Shown: piece by piece, positions 27,290 to 36,989 of the stretch | How positions within the stretch are numbered: the stretch's first letter is position 1 | Layout of the letters: every line of letters starts with the position of its first letter | DNA from: Saprospiraceae bacterium | GTDB lineage: Bacteria; Bacteroidota; Bacteroidia; Chitinophagales; Saprospiraceae | Assembly (NCBI GenBank): GCA_016719615.1 | Contig: JADJYQ010000001.1 | Span: 656,501-720,500, forward strand | Length of the DNA stretch: 64,000 nucleotides | Direction: 5' to 3' | The notes under the pieces: model-generated | What the model was told of the DNA's origin: nothing | Databases searched by the model: none | What the model saw: only the letters and a program-made list of their open reading frames with translations | Translations under genes and position numbers: made by a program

Positions 27290-27623
27290 TTGTAGCTAAA
27301 TTTTTGTGCCTGACAACAATTTTGGCATTATGAAATAAATTGAAGTTTAAATTATTTTTTGAATTTGAGGTTTGTAGACGATTTACCTTCAATATTTGAG
27401 AACAGTTGGCATAAAAATAATAAAATAGCTTTAATTATAAGCAATTATCAGCTTATTATCTTACATATTGATAGCTGATATGTATATTCTATTGGTTAAA
27501 AGGCCAAAAGAATCATTAATTATTCTTTCCTTTGAACATTAAATATTAGGAATACGTTAATTTTTATTATTCAATAGTATATTGTATATCAGCGTATAAT
27601 CTTGTTTTTGTATCTTCGAAGTC
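27290..27623 (+). other. AT-rich divergent intergenic region, no gene
   Basis: 334 bp between the divergent membrane-protein and DUF6660 genes. It is strongly AT-rich and contains no open frame of note. Just before the DUF6660 start a TATCTTCG (about 27611-27618) is one mismatch from the TAnnTTTG box, with several TTG trinucleotides upstream. I see no clear operator. Confidence 0.5.
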
Positions 27624-27941
27624 ATGAAATTTTTTACAATCACATTCAGCCTCTATATTCTGGTACTATCATTGGTTCCATGTGGCGATGTGCATGATTG
27701 TAATGAGGTACAAATCACTTATATCTCAGCCAATGCAGACACTGACCACCACAAGCATGAAACCGACACTTGCACCCCTTTTTGCATCTGTTCCTGCTGT
27801 GGTACTTCTGTTATTAATATGCATGATCCGGCGACTTTTTCAGATATAGTCCTGGTCCACTCTAAGGACTTGCCTGTTTACATGCAGACTTTCCTTTCCA
27901 TAGCTTATTTCCACATTTGGCAACCGCCAAAAATCAGTTGA
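27624..27941 (+). CDS. DUF6660 family periplasmic Cys/His-rich protein
   Basis: 105 residues with a signal peptide (MKFFTITFSLYILVLSLVPCGD) and a metal-ligand-rich centre: DHHKHETDTCTPFCICSCCGTSVI. This pattern and its place directly upstream of a CusA-type pump match DUF6660 proteins of Bacteroidota metal-resistance operons. Likely a periplasmic metal sensor or carrier; that role is inferred. It begins the metal operon; the pump gene starts 96 bp downstream. Confidence 0.85.
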   Translation: MKFFTITFSLYILVLSLVPCGDVHDCNEVQITYISANADTDHHKHETDTCTPFCICSCCGTSVINMHDPATFSDIVLVHSKDLPVYMQTFLSIAYFHIWQPPKIS

Positions 27942-28037
27942 AGAATCCTTAAAGTATCCTTCATACGGATACTATTCTAATGGCTTACAGGACTAAGTCC
28001 TCATAAGTTATTTTTTCATTCTTTAGTTGATTTCAAA

Positions 28038-31000
28038 ATGTTAGATAAAATAATTGCTTTTAGCATTAATAATAAATTCATCATTGGCTTGATGACATTT
28101 GCGCTCATTATTTGGGGCGTTTGGAGTGCGGGTAAATTACCCATTGATGCCCTTCCTGATATCACCAACAACCAGGTTCAAATAATAACACTATGTCCAA
28201 CTCTTGCCGGACAGGAAGTGGAACAATTAGTGACATACCCTATCGAACAAAGCGTAGCCAACTTACCGGATTTGGTGGAGCTGCGTAGTATCTCTCGTTT
28301 TGGGCTTTCAGTAATTACTGCTGTATTTGATGACAAAGTGGACATCTATTTCGCACGGCAACTCATTAATGAAAAACTAAAAGAAGCAGAAGAAAAGATT
28401 CCTGAGGGAATTGGTACTCCTGAATTAGCGCCTGTTAGTACGGGCTTGGGGAGGTATACCAATATATCATTCACCCGAAAAAGGGTAGTGAAAATAAATA
28501 CACAGCAATGGATCTGCGCACGATGCAGGATTGGATTGTTGCGCGTCAATTGTATGGTACATCTGGCATTGCAGAAGTAAACAGTTTTGGAGGACAACTT
28601 AAACAATACGAAGTAGCTGTCAATCCGGACCGTATGATTGCAATGGGGATAAGCATTCCCGAAATTTTTACGGCTTTAGAAAAGAACAACGAAAACACCG
28701 GCGGAGCATACATTGACAAAAAGCCGAATGCTTATTTTATTCGCGGAGTAGGATTGATTGGTTCTTTTGATGATATCAAAAATATTGCAGTTAAGAATAG
28801 CCCCAACGGGATTCCCATTTTAATTAAAGATGTGGCCGATGTTCGTTTCGGATCTGCAGTTCGTTACGGAGCACTTACTTTTAATGGTGAAGTTGATGCA
28901 GTTGGTGGTGTAGTGATGATGCTGAAAGGTGCAAATAGCGCTGAAGTCGTAAACCGTGTGAAAGAGAAAATGCAAACCATTCAAAAATCACTACCGGTTG
29001 ATATAGTCATAGAACCCTATTTAGACAGAACCGACTTAGTAAATCGTGCAATTTCAACTGTTGAAAGAAACCTGATTGAAGGAGCATTGATTGTAATTTT
29101 CATTTTGGTCTTATTCCTGGGAAACCTTCGTGCAGGACTGATTGTAGCATCAGCCATTCCTTTATCCATGTTGTTTGCATTGGGAATGATGAATGTATTT
29201 GGCGTGAGCGCAAATTTGATGAGTTTGGGTGCAATTGATTTTGGTTTGATTGTAGATGGTGCCGTAATAATTGTAGAGGCCACGATGCATCATCTGGGTT
29301 TGCGTAAAAGAATTGATAGACTTAGTCAGGCTGAAATGGATGCGGAAGTTTTCAAATCGGCCTCAAAGATCAGAAACAGTGCTGCATTCGGTGAGATCAT
29401 TATCCTGATAGTATATATACCAATACTTACTCTCATAGGTATTGAAGGTAAAATGTTCAGACCAATGGGACAGACGGTTGGTTTTGCAATTTTTGGTGCT
29501 TTGATTTTATCAATTACATATATACCAATGATGTGTGCACAGTTTTTATCAAAAAATGTTTCACACAAACGAACTTTCAGCGACAGAATGATGGAATTTT
29601 TTCAGCGTATTTATGCACCACTTTTGCAAATGGCTATCAAAGCTAAACTTTATGTGGTTGGATTAACTGTTGCAATATTTATTATTACTTCTGTTATTTT
29701 TTCAAGAATGGGTGGCGAATTTATTCCAACATTGGCAGAAGGCGATTTTGCATTTCATTGCATCTTATCACAAGGCACATCATTATCGCAAAGTATAGAA
29801 ACATCGATGCAGGCTTCCCGGCTAATCAAAGAATTTGATGAGGTCAAAATGGTGGTAGGTAAAACAGGAAGTGCTGAAGTGCCTACAGACCCAATGCCAC
29901 CTGAAGCCAGTGATATGATGATTATACTCAAACCTCAAAGTGAATGGAAACGGGATATTTCTTATGATGAGCTGGCGGATGAAATTTATGAAAATTAGAA
30001 AACATTCCCGGAGTATTCTTTGAAAAAGTCAACCTATACAAATGCGTTTTAATGAGCTAATGACAGGCATAAGACAAGATGTAGCCGTAAAGATTTTTGG
30101 TGAAAATATGGACACCCTTTTAAAGTATGCCAACAAAGTAAATGCGGTTGTCAATAATGTGGAAGGCGCCACAGAACCCAGTGTTGAACGAGTGGCAGGT
30201 CTGCCACAAATTGTTATCAACTATAATCGTGCGCAAATTGCAAACAATGGTTTAAATATTGAGGACATTAATCATATTGTCAGCACCGCTTTTGCAGGTG
30301 GTGAAGCGGGCGTTGTATTTGAAAATGAACGAAAATTCGATTTGGTGGTCCGCTTGGACAGTACTCACAGAAACAATATAGAAGACGTAAGTCATTTGTA
30401 TATACCCACCGCTAACGGAACTCAAATTCCATTATCCCAGGTTGCAGAAATAAAAATGGAATTGGGTCCGGCACAAATAAGTCGTGAAGATGGAAAGCGT
30501 AGAATTGTAGTGGGTTTTAACGTCAAAGGTAGAGATGTGGCTAGTGTGGTCACTGACATTCAAAAACAATTGGATGAAAAAGTAAAATTACCGGAAGGAT
30601 ATTATTATACCTATGGAGGAACATTCGAAAATTTACAAGCAGCATCAGCACGATTGATGGTTGCTGTACCGGTTGCTCTTGCACTTATCTTTATGCTACT
30701 CTATTTTACATTCACATCTATTTCACAAGCAACGCTCATTTTTACAGCTATACCAATGGCTGCTATCGGCGGTGTTTTTGCATTATTGATTCGTGACATG
30801 CCTTTTAGCATTTCTGCAGGGGTAGGATTTATTGCATTGTTTGGAGTGGCTGTCTTGAATGGAATTGTATTAGTCGGCACATTTAATCAATTGGAGAAAG
30901 AAGGAGTTACTGACATTCTGCAAAGAATAAAGGAAGGCACTAAAATCCGATTGCGGCCTGTGTTAATGACTGCTACGGTAGCCTCACTTGGATTTTTGCC

Positions 31001-31157
31001 GATGGCGCTTTCGCATGGTGCCGGCGCTGAGGTTCAAAAACCATTGGCCACCATTGTAATTGGCGGACTTATCACAGCAACATTTCTTACCCTTTTTGTA
31101 TTGCCATTGCTATATATTTTGTTTTCTAAAAAAAGTAAAATTTATAAGGAGTTATGA
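28038..31157 (+). pseudogene. cusA: CusA/CzcA heavy-metal RND efflux pump, three single-base frameshifts
   Basis: About 1040 residues when read across three breaks. The N-terminus MLDKIIAFSINNKFIIGLMTFALIIWGVWS and PIDALPDITNNQVQI, the TM4 signature GAIDFGLIVDGAVIIVEA with the proton-relay Asp residues, and KPLATIVIGGLITATFLTLFVLPLLY define the HME-RND pump. The breaks are a lost G near 28448 (expected TGLGEVYQYIIHPKKGSENKYT), a lost A near 29997 and a lost A near 30025 (expected ENIPGVFFEKSQPIQMRFNELMTGIR). All are homopolymers, so sequencing error is the simplest explanation. The next gene overlaps the stop by 4 bases. Confidence 0.9.
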
Positions 31158-32392
31158 CTAAAATTATTTTATTGATTGCGATATTCTCTTTCAGTGATAT
31201 CCATTCACAAGCATTGCCAAAAACCCTTACGGGTGAGAATGCTATATCTACGGCGTTAAAAAATAACCTGGAATTGCAATCGCAACAACTAAGCGTACAA
31301 TCTTCCAGCGCATTACGGAAATCGGTGTTTGAACTACCAAAGACAGAAATCAACTTTCAGTACGGACAGTTCAATAGCATACAAAAGGATAATGCATTTG
31401 AGATTTCACAAACCATTCCATTTCCCACTTACTTTACTGCTAAATCCCGCTTGTATAAAGCGGAATTACTAGGAAGTGAACTGCGGCAGCAAGCTACCAT
31501 TAACCTGATAAAAGCACAGGTACAATCTAATTTCTATCAGTTGTTGTATTTGCAATCAGCCAAAAAGCAATTGCAATCTTTAGACAGCTTGCTGAACGAT
31601 TTTGTGAAAGCTGCTGCACTGCGATATAGGTCAGGTGAAACCAATTTATTAGAAAAGACAACGGCCGAAACCAAACGGGGACAGCTTTCACTTCTGCTCA
31701 AACAAAACGAAACCGAATATGCAATGGCATACAATTCTCTAAAAGTACTGATGAATACGGATGAAAATTTTGAAATCAGCGAGAATGAAACATTTGAGCC
31801 ATTAACCATAAGCAACAACTTAGATACTTCGCTGATTAATAATAATCCTTCCATTAAATTAATGTATCAGCAAGCAATCATTGCAGAACAAAACAAAAGA
31901 GTAGAAAAATCAGCAGTATTACCCGATTTTACAGTTGGTTATTTCAATCAATCTTTAATTGGAACACAAATGGTAGATGGGGAAGATGTGTTTTTTGACC
32001 GAAGCAAACGCTTTCAGGGAATAAATATTGGCATCAACATTCCCCTTACATTTTTCAGCAACTCTGCAAAAATTAAATCACTCAATTACAAACAGCAATC
32101 TTTACTAAAAGAAGCCGAGAGCGGAGCGGTGGTATTGCAATTGCAATTGGAAAACGCCTTTCAGCAGTACAATCAAAATTACTCCCAATACAATTATTAT
32201 AAATCAATTGCAATCCCCAATGTAGACATCATCATCAATACAGCAAGGATAGGATTTAGAAGTGGCGACATAGGTTACATCGAATATACCCAGGCATTGC
32301 AAACCGCAATCGATGTTCATCTCAATGCTCTGCAATCCGTAAACCAACTGAATCAATCGGTAATTAATATTAATTTCATAATCAACAAATAA
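31154..32392 (+). CDS. TolC-family outer-membrane efflux protein (CusC/CzcC-like)
   Basis: 412 residues with a signal peptide (MTKIILLIAIFSFSDIHSQ) and two repeats of the long coiled-coil plus beta-strand pattern of TolC proteins (ISTALKNNLELQSQQLSVQSSSALRKS ... LKSLNYKQQSLLKEAESGAVVLQLQLENAFQQYN ... ARIGFRSGDIGYIEYTQALQTAIDVHLNALQS). It forms the outer-membrane exit duct of the tripartite metal pump. Its ATG overlaps the cusA stop (ATGA); in several Bacteroidota the two are fused, here they are separate. Confidence 0.92.
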   Translation: MTKIILLIAIFSFSDIHSQALPKTLTGENAISTALKNNLELQSQQLSVQSSSALRKSVFELPKTEINFQYGQFNSIQKDNAFEISQTIPFPTYFTAKSRLYKAELLGSELRQQATINLIKAQVQSNFYQLLYLQSAKKQLQSLDSLLNDFVKAAALRYRSGETNLLEKTTAETKRGQLSLLLKQNETEYAMAYNSLKVLMNTDENFEISENETFEPLTISNNLDTSLINNNPSIKLMYQQAIIAEQNKRVEKSAVLPDFTVGYFNQSLIGTQMVDGEDVFFDRSKRFQGINIGINIPLTFFSNSAKIKSLNYKQQSLLKEAESGAVVLQLQLENAFQQYNQNYSQYNYYKSIAIPNVDIIINTARIGFRSGDIGYIEYTQALQTAIDVHLNALQSVNQLNQSVININFIINK

Positions 32393-32403
32393 AATAGTTC
32401 AAG

Positions 32404-33744
32404 ATGAATAAGTTTATTTTAATCATATCTATTGCAACAATGAGCTTGTTACTTTCTTCATGTGGCGATCGTAAGAAGGTTGATCCACATAATCACGGCG
32501 AAGAAACTGCGCATGGAGAAGAAGGACACCATGATGAGCATGAAAACACCAATACGACTATGCTCACCGCCGAACAAATGAAATCCATAAAAATCGAATT
32601 GGGTAGTATTGAGAAAAAGCAACTCACTGCTTCAGTAAAAGCCAATGGCATATTAAAGGTGCCAAATCAAAACAAAGCTACAGCCACAGCCATGATGGGT
32701 GGTGTTATCAAATCTATTTTGATTCAGACAGGTAATCCTGTAAAAAAAGGACAAACTATCGCCAGGATCACAAATAACGCTTTTATTGCAATGCAGCAAG
32801 AATATATTTCTGTGTTGGCAAAAGCAGATTTAGCGCAACACGAATATAATCGTCAGAAAGAATTGCAGGAAGGAAACGCAGGAGCATTAAAAAACCTACA
32901 ATCAAGTGAGGCCGAACTAAAAACATTAAGAGCACGTAAGGCAAGTTTGAAGAAGCAGCTTGAGTCAATCGGTATTAGCACCGCCGCACTCACTAGCGAA
33001 AACATACAGACAGTTGTAAGTATAACAAGTCCGATTAATGGTGCCATTAGCAATGTAATGGTAAACATCGGCAGTTTTGTTGAAGCAAATAACTCGATTG
33101 CCGAAATAGTGGACAATAGTCAATTGCATCTGGATTTATATGTTTATGAAAAGGATTTGGCAAAATTAAAAGTAGGGCAGACTATCCATTTTACTCTTAC
33201 CAATAACCCGGGTAAGGAATATGACGCCGTGGTTTTTAGTATAAGCAATACGTTTGAACAAGCCAACAAAGCGATAGCAGTACACGCAAAAGTACAAGGC
33301 AACAAAAAAGGGCTCATTGATGGTATGTCCATTACTGCCTTGGTAAGTCTGGAAAATGCTAATGTAGACGCGGTCCCAACAACTGCCATTATCAATCATG
33401 AGGGGCAGGATTACATCTTCATTGTCTCAGATGCACATGCTGAAGAAGAACATCACGAACATAAAGAACCCGGAGAAACACATGAACATGACGAGCATGG
33501 ACATCAGCATAGCGAAAAGGAAGAAAGAGATCATAAAGAAAAAGGTACACATAAGGAAGAAGGTGCACAAAGAGAGGAAGGAACGACGTTTGAAAAAATT
33601 CCCGTTCGTAAAGGCACCTCCGATGTGGGCTACAGCGAAATCACTTTGTTAAGAGAAATTCCGCCTAATTCAAAAATTGTCACCAATGGTGCTTTTTTTA
33701 TTTTAGCAAAAATGACGAATAAAGGTGAAGGGCATGCTCATTAA
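32404..33744 (+). CDS. RND periplasmic adaptor (CusB/CzcB-like) with two His-rich segments
   Basis: 446 residues with a lipoprotein signal (MSLLLSSCGD). Residues about 25-50 are His/Glu-rich (HNHGEETAHGEEGHHDEHE). Then follow the barrel-sandwich and coiled-coil hairpin (GGVIKSILIQTGNPVKKGQTIARI ... VSITSPINGAISNVMVNIGSFVEANNSIAEI) and beta-barrel domain. A second long His/Glu/Lys segment (about 345-395) is inserted near the C-terminus, between the beta-barrel and membrane-proximal parts, and the protein ends GEGHAH. The His stretches probably bind the exported metal. Directly follows the TolC gene by 11 bp. Confidence 0.92.
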   Translation: MNKFILIISIATMSLLLSSCGDRKKVDPHNHGEETAHGEEGHHDEHENTNTTMLTAEQMKSIKIELGSIEKKQLTASVKANGILKVPNQNKATATAMMGGVIKSILIQTGNPVKKGQTIARITNNAFIAMQQEYISVLAKADLAQHEYNRQKELQEGNAGALKNLQSSEAELKTLRARKASLKKQLESIGISTAALTSENIQTVVSITSPINGAISNVMVNIGSFVEANNSIAEIVDNSQLHLDLYVYEKDLAKLKVGQTIHFTLTNNPGKEYDAVVFSISNTFEQANKAIAVHAKVQGNKKGLIDGMSITALVSLENANVDAVPTTAIINHEGQDYIFIVSDAHAEEEHHEHKEPGETHEHDEHGHQHSEKEERDHKEKGTHKEEGAQREEGTTFEKIPVRKGTSDVGYSEITLLREIPPNSKIVTNGAFFILAKMTNKGEGHAH

Positions 33745-33781
33745 TTCAATTAAAAATTATTAATAACTAAATAGTTAAAAA

Positions 33782-34069
33782 ATGAAAACAAAAGTATTTT
33801 TTATTATGATGTTATTCACTGCTATAGCATTTGGATTTACATCTTGCGGAAACGCCGAAACAAAAAAAGAAAACAAGCAATCTAAGCACGAACACAAAGA
33901 AGGTGAGGCACATCATCACGTTTATCAATGTGCCAATGATTGCGAGAAAGGAAAAACCTATGAGAAACCTGGTAAATGTCCTGTGTGCAATTCCGATTTG
34001 AAGGAGGTTCACGAACATAAAGAAGGAGATGGTCATAATCATAAGGAAGGAGATGGTCATAATCATTAA
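33782..34069 (+). CDS. Heavy-metal-binding lipoprotein
   Basis: 95 residues with lipobox TSCGN. The core YQCANDCEKGKTYEKPGKCPVCNSDLKEV is the heavy-metal-binding domain (YQCPM...KPGKCPVCxMDL type), with Cys pairs, flanked by His/Glu/Lys repeats (HEHKEGEAHHH, and HKEGDGHNH twice at the end). It probably binds copper, zinc or a similar ion in the periplasm and works with the RND pump upstream. 37 bp after the adaptor gene, same strand. Confidence 0.88.
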   Translation: MKTKVFFIMMLFTAIAFGFTSCGNAETKKENKQSKHEHKEGEAHHHVYQCANDCEKGKTYEKPGKCPVCNSDLKEVHEHKEGDGHNHKEGDGHNH

Positions 34070-34084
34070 ATGATCCTTTATATA

Positions 34085-34162
34085 CCCCAATAGTTTAAAT
34101 GTAAAACATTTTTTGCTCTTAATGATGCAAAAAAGATCAGAGGTTCGACTCCTCTGTCGGGG
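34085..34162 (+). tRNA. tRNA-like structure with extended anticodon stem (degenerate)
   Basis: A cloverleaf can be drawn: 5' CCCCAAT against 3' GTCGGGG (one mismatch), D-arm GTTT/AAAC (34093-34107), T-arm AGAGG TTCGACT CCTCT (34139-34155). The anticodon arm is abnormal: an 8-bp stem TTTTTTGC/GCAAAAAA closes a 10-base loop TCTTAATGAT, against 5 bp and 7 bases in a normal tRNA; CUCUUAA inside it resembles a tRNA-Lys(CUU) loop. It lies between the metal-binding lipoprotein and the P-type ATPase. A degenerate tRNA or integration-site remnant is most likely. Confidence 0.4.
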
Positions 34163-34198
34163 CCTAATTGAATAAATGAAGAAAAAAACTTCAAGCCA

Positions 34199-36082
34199 AT
34201 GAAACTTCCATTACACGACAATAAATTCATCTTCCTTCTGATTGCGATCGCTATCGTGATTGCATTGGAAGTGTTATCTCTTCTTGGCATTCACATACCA
34301 ATGCCTTATGCGCCATTCGTCTTTGGAGCATTCATCATCGGAATCGGTTATCCTGTAATTTGGGATGGATTAAAAGCACTTGTGAAACTCAATTTCAGCA
34401 GCATTAGTTTGCTTATGTTCATTGCCGTTGTTGGTGCATTTTATTTGGGTGAATACCCCGAAGCTGCAGTAGTAATCGTATTGTATGTATTGGGTGAGCG
34501 ACTTGAAAAAATTGGAATTGCAAACAGCAAGTCCGCTTTGGACGAACTCATTTCTAAATCACCTAAAGCTGCATTTGTAAAAGAAAGTCAAACAGAAATC
34601 CCAATTGATAAAATTCAGATAAATACGATCATTCAGGTAAAACCGCATGATATGATTCCTTTAGATGGAATTATCGAGTTAGGAGAATCGGCTATAGATG
34701 AAGCTACGATCACAGGAGAAGCAATTCCAAAAGATAAATACAAGGGCGACACTGTATTTGCCGGTACGCTCAACAAAAGTGGTTTTATAGAAATCAAAAC
34801 TACTAAGCTTTCTGCCGATACGACTTTTTCTAAAATCATCCAACTTACTTTTGAAGCGAGCGCTAACAAGAGTCCTACACAAAAATTCATTCAGCGTTTC
34901 GCAAAAATTTACACGCCATCTATTATTGTTATAGCAAGCTTGCTTTTTATCATTCCAGTTTTTCTTTTGAATCAGGATTTAAATCATTGTCTGGAACAAG
35001 CCATTACATTGTTGGTCATCGCTTGCCCTTGTGCATTGGTGATATCGACACCAGTAGCAATCTATGCCGCGTTGGGTAACGCCTCATCAAAAGGCGCACT
35101 TGTGAAAGGAGGAAAATATCTTGAAGCATTGGCTCATATCAAGGCGATCTGCCTGGACAAAACAAGAACAATCACATATGGCAATCCGGTTGTTTCAGAT
35201 GTCTTTCCCTTACAAGGAACCAGTCGGGAAGAACTTTTGGCCTGTAGTGCCGGTGCAGAAATTTTTAGCGAACATCCTTTGGCACAAGCTATTGTTGATG
35301 CAGCCCGGAAAGAAGGGTTTGAAATTCATAAAACTGAAAAATTTGAAAGTATCATTGGTAAAGGCGCCATGGCAAAATGTTTGGTATGTGAAGATGAAAC
35401 CATATTTGTTGGTAAACTCAATTTTATTAGTGAACACCAACCAGTAAGCGATGAAGCCATAGAAATAGTCAAACAACTTTCTGAGCAAGGAAAAACAAGT
35501 GTCGTAGTTAGCTTCGGAAAAGGAGTAGCGGGTATTATTGGTTTAATGGATGAAATAAAACCAGATAGTATCGACGCACTCAAAAAAATAATCGAAATGA
35601 ACATTGAGCCCATCATGCTAACAGGAGATTTAGAAGCCTCAGCAAAATATGTTGCACAGATTGTAAGTATTAAAAAGTTTTACGGCGGATTGTTACCGGA
35701 AGATAAGGTAACGCGCGTCAAAGAAATTACGTCTCAATATAAAAATGTAGCCATGGTAGGAGATGGTGTAAACGATGCACCGGCATTGGCACTCTCATCT
35801 GTGGGTATCGCAATGGGTGCTGCCGGAAGTGATACTGCTATTGAAACTGCAAACATCGCATTGATGAACGATAAGCTTTCACTCATCCCATTTCTCATTC
35901 GATTGAGCAAAGCAACAGTCAATACCATAAAATTTAATACGATTGCTGCCATCCTGGTAAAAGCAATTTTTATTATTCTGGCATTAGTTGGCTTCAGCAA
36001 TTTGGTATTAGCAATTGCTGCGGATGTTGGAGTAACATTGATTGTAATTTTGATTAGTTTAAACCTGATGAAATTTGAATAG
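34199..36082 (+). CDS. Heavy-metal P-type ATPase (P1B), with altered DKTGT motif
   Basis: 627 residues: eight-helix P1B layout without an N-terminal metal-binding domain. Visible motifs: ITGEAIPK-type actuator loop (DEATITGEAIPKDKYKGD), membrane CPC (Cys276-Pro-Cys278) for metal transport, HP motif (SEHPLA), TGD and GDGVNDAPAL. The phosphorylation site reads CLDKTRT (Asp320) instead of the near-invariant DKTGT, so Gly323 is Arg through one G-to-A change. CPC pumps export Cu+, Zn2+, Cd2+ or Pb2+ from the cytoplasm. Whether this copy is active is doubtful because of the Arg. Last gene of the metal island. Confidence 0.9.
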   Translation: MKLPLHDNKFIFLLIAIAIVIALEVLSLLGIHIPMPYAPFVFGAFIIGIGYPVIWDGLKALVKLNFSSISLLMFIAVVGAFYLGEYPEAAVVIVLYVLGERLEKIGIANSKSALDELISKSPKAAFVKESQTEIPIDKIQINTIIQVKPHDMIPLDGIIELGESAIDEATITGEAIPKDKYKGDTVFAGTLNKSGFIEIKTTKLSADTTFSKIIQLTFEASANKSPTQKFIQRFAKIYTPSIIVIASLLFIIPVFLLNQDLNHCLEQAITLLVIACPCALVISTPVAIYAALGNASSKGALVKGGKYLEALAHIKAICLDKTRTITYGNPVVSDVFPLQGTSREELLACSAGAEIFSEHPLAQAIVDAARKEGFEIHKTEKFESIIGKGAMAKCLVCEDETIFVGKLNFISEHQPVSDEAIEIVKQLSEQGKTSVVVSFGKGVAGIIGLMDEIKPDSIDALKKIIEMNIEPIMLTGDLEASAKYVAQIVSIKKFYGGLLPEDKVTRVKEITSQYKNVAMVGDGVNDAPALALSSVGIAMGAAGSDTAIETANIALMNDKLSLIPFLIRLSKATVNTIKFNTIAAILVKAIFIILALVGFSNLVLAIAADVGVTLIVILISLNLMKFE

Positions 36083-36220
36083 TAATATTGTCAATTTAAA
36101 ATCATCCAATCCAATTCTCTAGTATAAAATAGCAGTGAGAAATCTTTTGCAAATTGTTTTACTATTTGCTTTTATCCATTTTCAAAATTCAACATAAATT
36201 TTGAAGTAAAATCATGATAT

Positions 36221-36463
36221 TTATTCCCTCTCTTTCTCCTTTTCATCCCTACTCTTCTGCCTTATTTGCGATAATTCATTCAAATGATCATTCGTTTGCC
36301 CTAATTCATATTCCTTTTGACCTAAAGACATTCCTGATATGTATTAATTAACAATGGGCTGAATGCCCTTCAATAGTGTTGCCAAAATTTGAGGCTCATA
36401 TTCCGCAAGAAGATAGCCGGTATTGAATCCAGTAATAAATTGTTTTTCGCTCAGTTCCTTCAT
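36221..36463 (-). pseudogene. Small conserved protein, interrupted by a TAA
   Basis: From ATG 36463, which overlaps the HTH gene stop (ATGA), the frame reads MKELSEKQFITGFNTGYLLAEYEPQILATLLKGIQPIVN, a TAA at codon 40, then in the same frame YISGMSLGQKEYELGQTNDHLNELSQIRQKSRDEKEKERE and a final TAA at 36223-36221. The 80-residue product would be helical and charged. The translational coupling and the intact downstream half show a real gene with a single nonsense codon. Function unknown. Confidence 0.6.
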
Positions 36464-36729
36464 AAATTATCGCTTGAATGTTTTTCTAAATATTCATTTA
36501 TTGAATCGGTATCATACAGGATGATCCTTTTTTCTGGATGTGAGAACCGGATTTCACCCTCATCTCGGAGCTTCTGTAGAGTGGTTTTGCTCTTAATTCG
36601 AAGCTTTGCCATAGCCTCTTCAGGAGAAATCCATTTGTCCTCTTTTTTGCCTTCCTTTTCTTTAATTCGGGACACCACCATTTCAAAGAGTTTGTAAAAT
36701 GCTTCATCTTCCAGGCAAATAACTTCCAT
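36460..36729 (-). CDS. Helix-turn-helix (excisionase-like) DNA-binding protein
   Basis: 89 residues. The core DKWISPEEAMAKLRIKSKTTLQKLRDEGEIRFSHPEKRIILYDTDSINEYLEKH is the MerR-like helix-turn-helix plus wing of the HTH_17/excisionase family, common on Bacteroidota mobile elements. It is coupled to the broken small gene downstream and lies close to the tRNA-Leu remnant, so both may be leftovers of an integrative element. No recombinase is found beside it. Confidence 0.8.
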   Translation of the reverse strand: MEVICLEDEAFYKLFEMVVSRIKEKEGKKEDKWISPEEAMAKLRIKSKTTLQKLRDEGEIRFSHPEKRIILYDTDSINEYLEKHSSDNL

Positions 36730-36810
36730 GAATCAAAAATACGAAATCTTAATGAAGAGAAAGGAGAGAACAAAAACAGGGCAGTTTGTTCTACCTATGT
36801 TCTACCTGAG

Positions 36811-36842
36811 GTAATTAAAAAGGTTCGGAAATCTCCGAACCT
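36811..36842 (-). terminator. Rho-independent terminator downstream of tRNA-Leu remnant
   Basis: On the minus strand GGTTCGGA-gatt-TCCGAACC forms a perfect 8-bp stem followed by TTTTTAATT. It stands right after the tRNA-Leu 3' end. Confidence 0.75.
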
Positions 36843-36844
36843 AG

Positions 36845-36902
36845 TACCCGGGGCGGGACTTGAACCCGCACGGCCATCACTGGCCACAGGATTTTAAGTC
36901 CT
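36845..36902 (-). pseudogene. tRNA-Leu(UAA), 5' third missing
   Basis: Reading the minus strand: anticodon arm AGGA-CTTAAAA-TCCT (anticodon UAA), long variable arm with stem GGCC/GGCC, T-arm GCGGG TTCAAGT CCCGC, and acceptor 3' strand CCCGGGT plus A. The class II variable arm and anticodon identify tRNA-Leu. The 5' acceptor strand (expected ACCCGGG) and D-arm are absent; 8 bp upstream begins the IS3 element at 36911. It could be a tRNA destroyed by rearrangement, an attachment-site duplicate of a tRNA 3' end, or a misassembly at the IS. Confidence 0.8.
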
Positions 36903-36989
36903 TTCTTTATTGTAAATCGTCAGCATAAAGTGGACCAAATATAACTAAAAACTAGTTAGTGTTTCCAAGATCAATTAAATTTACAAATT

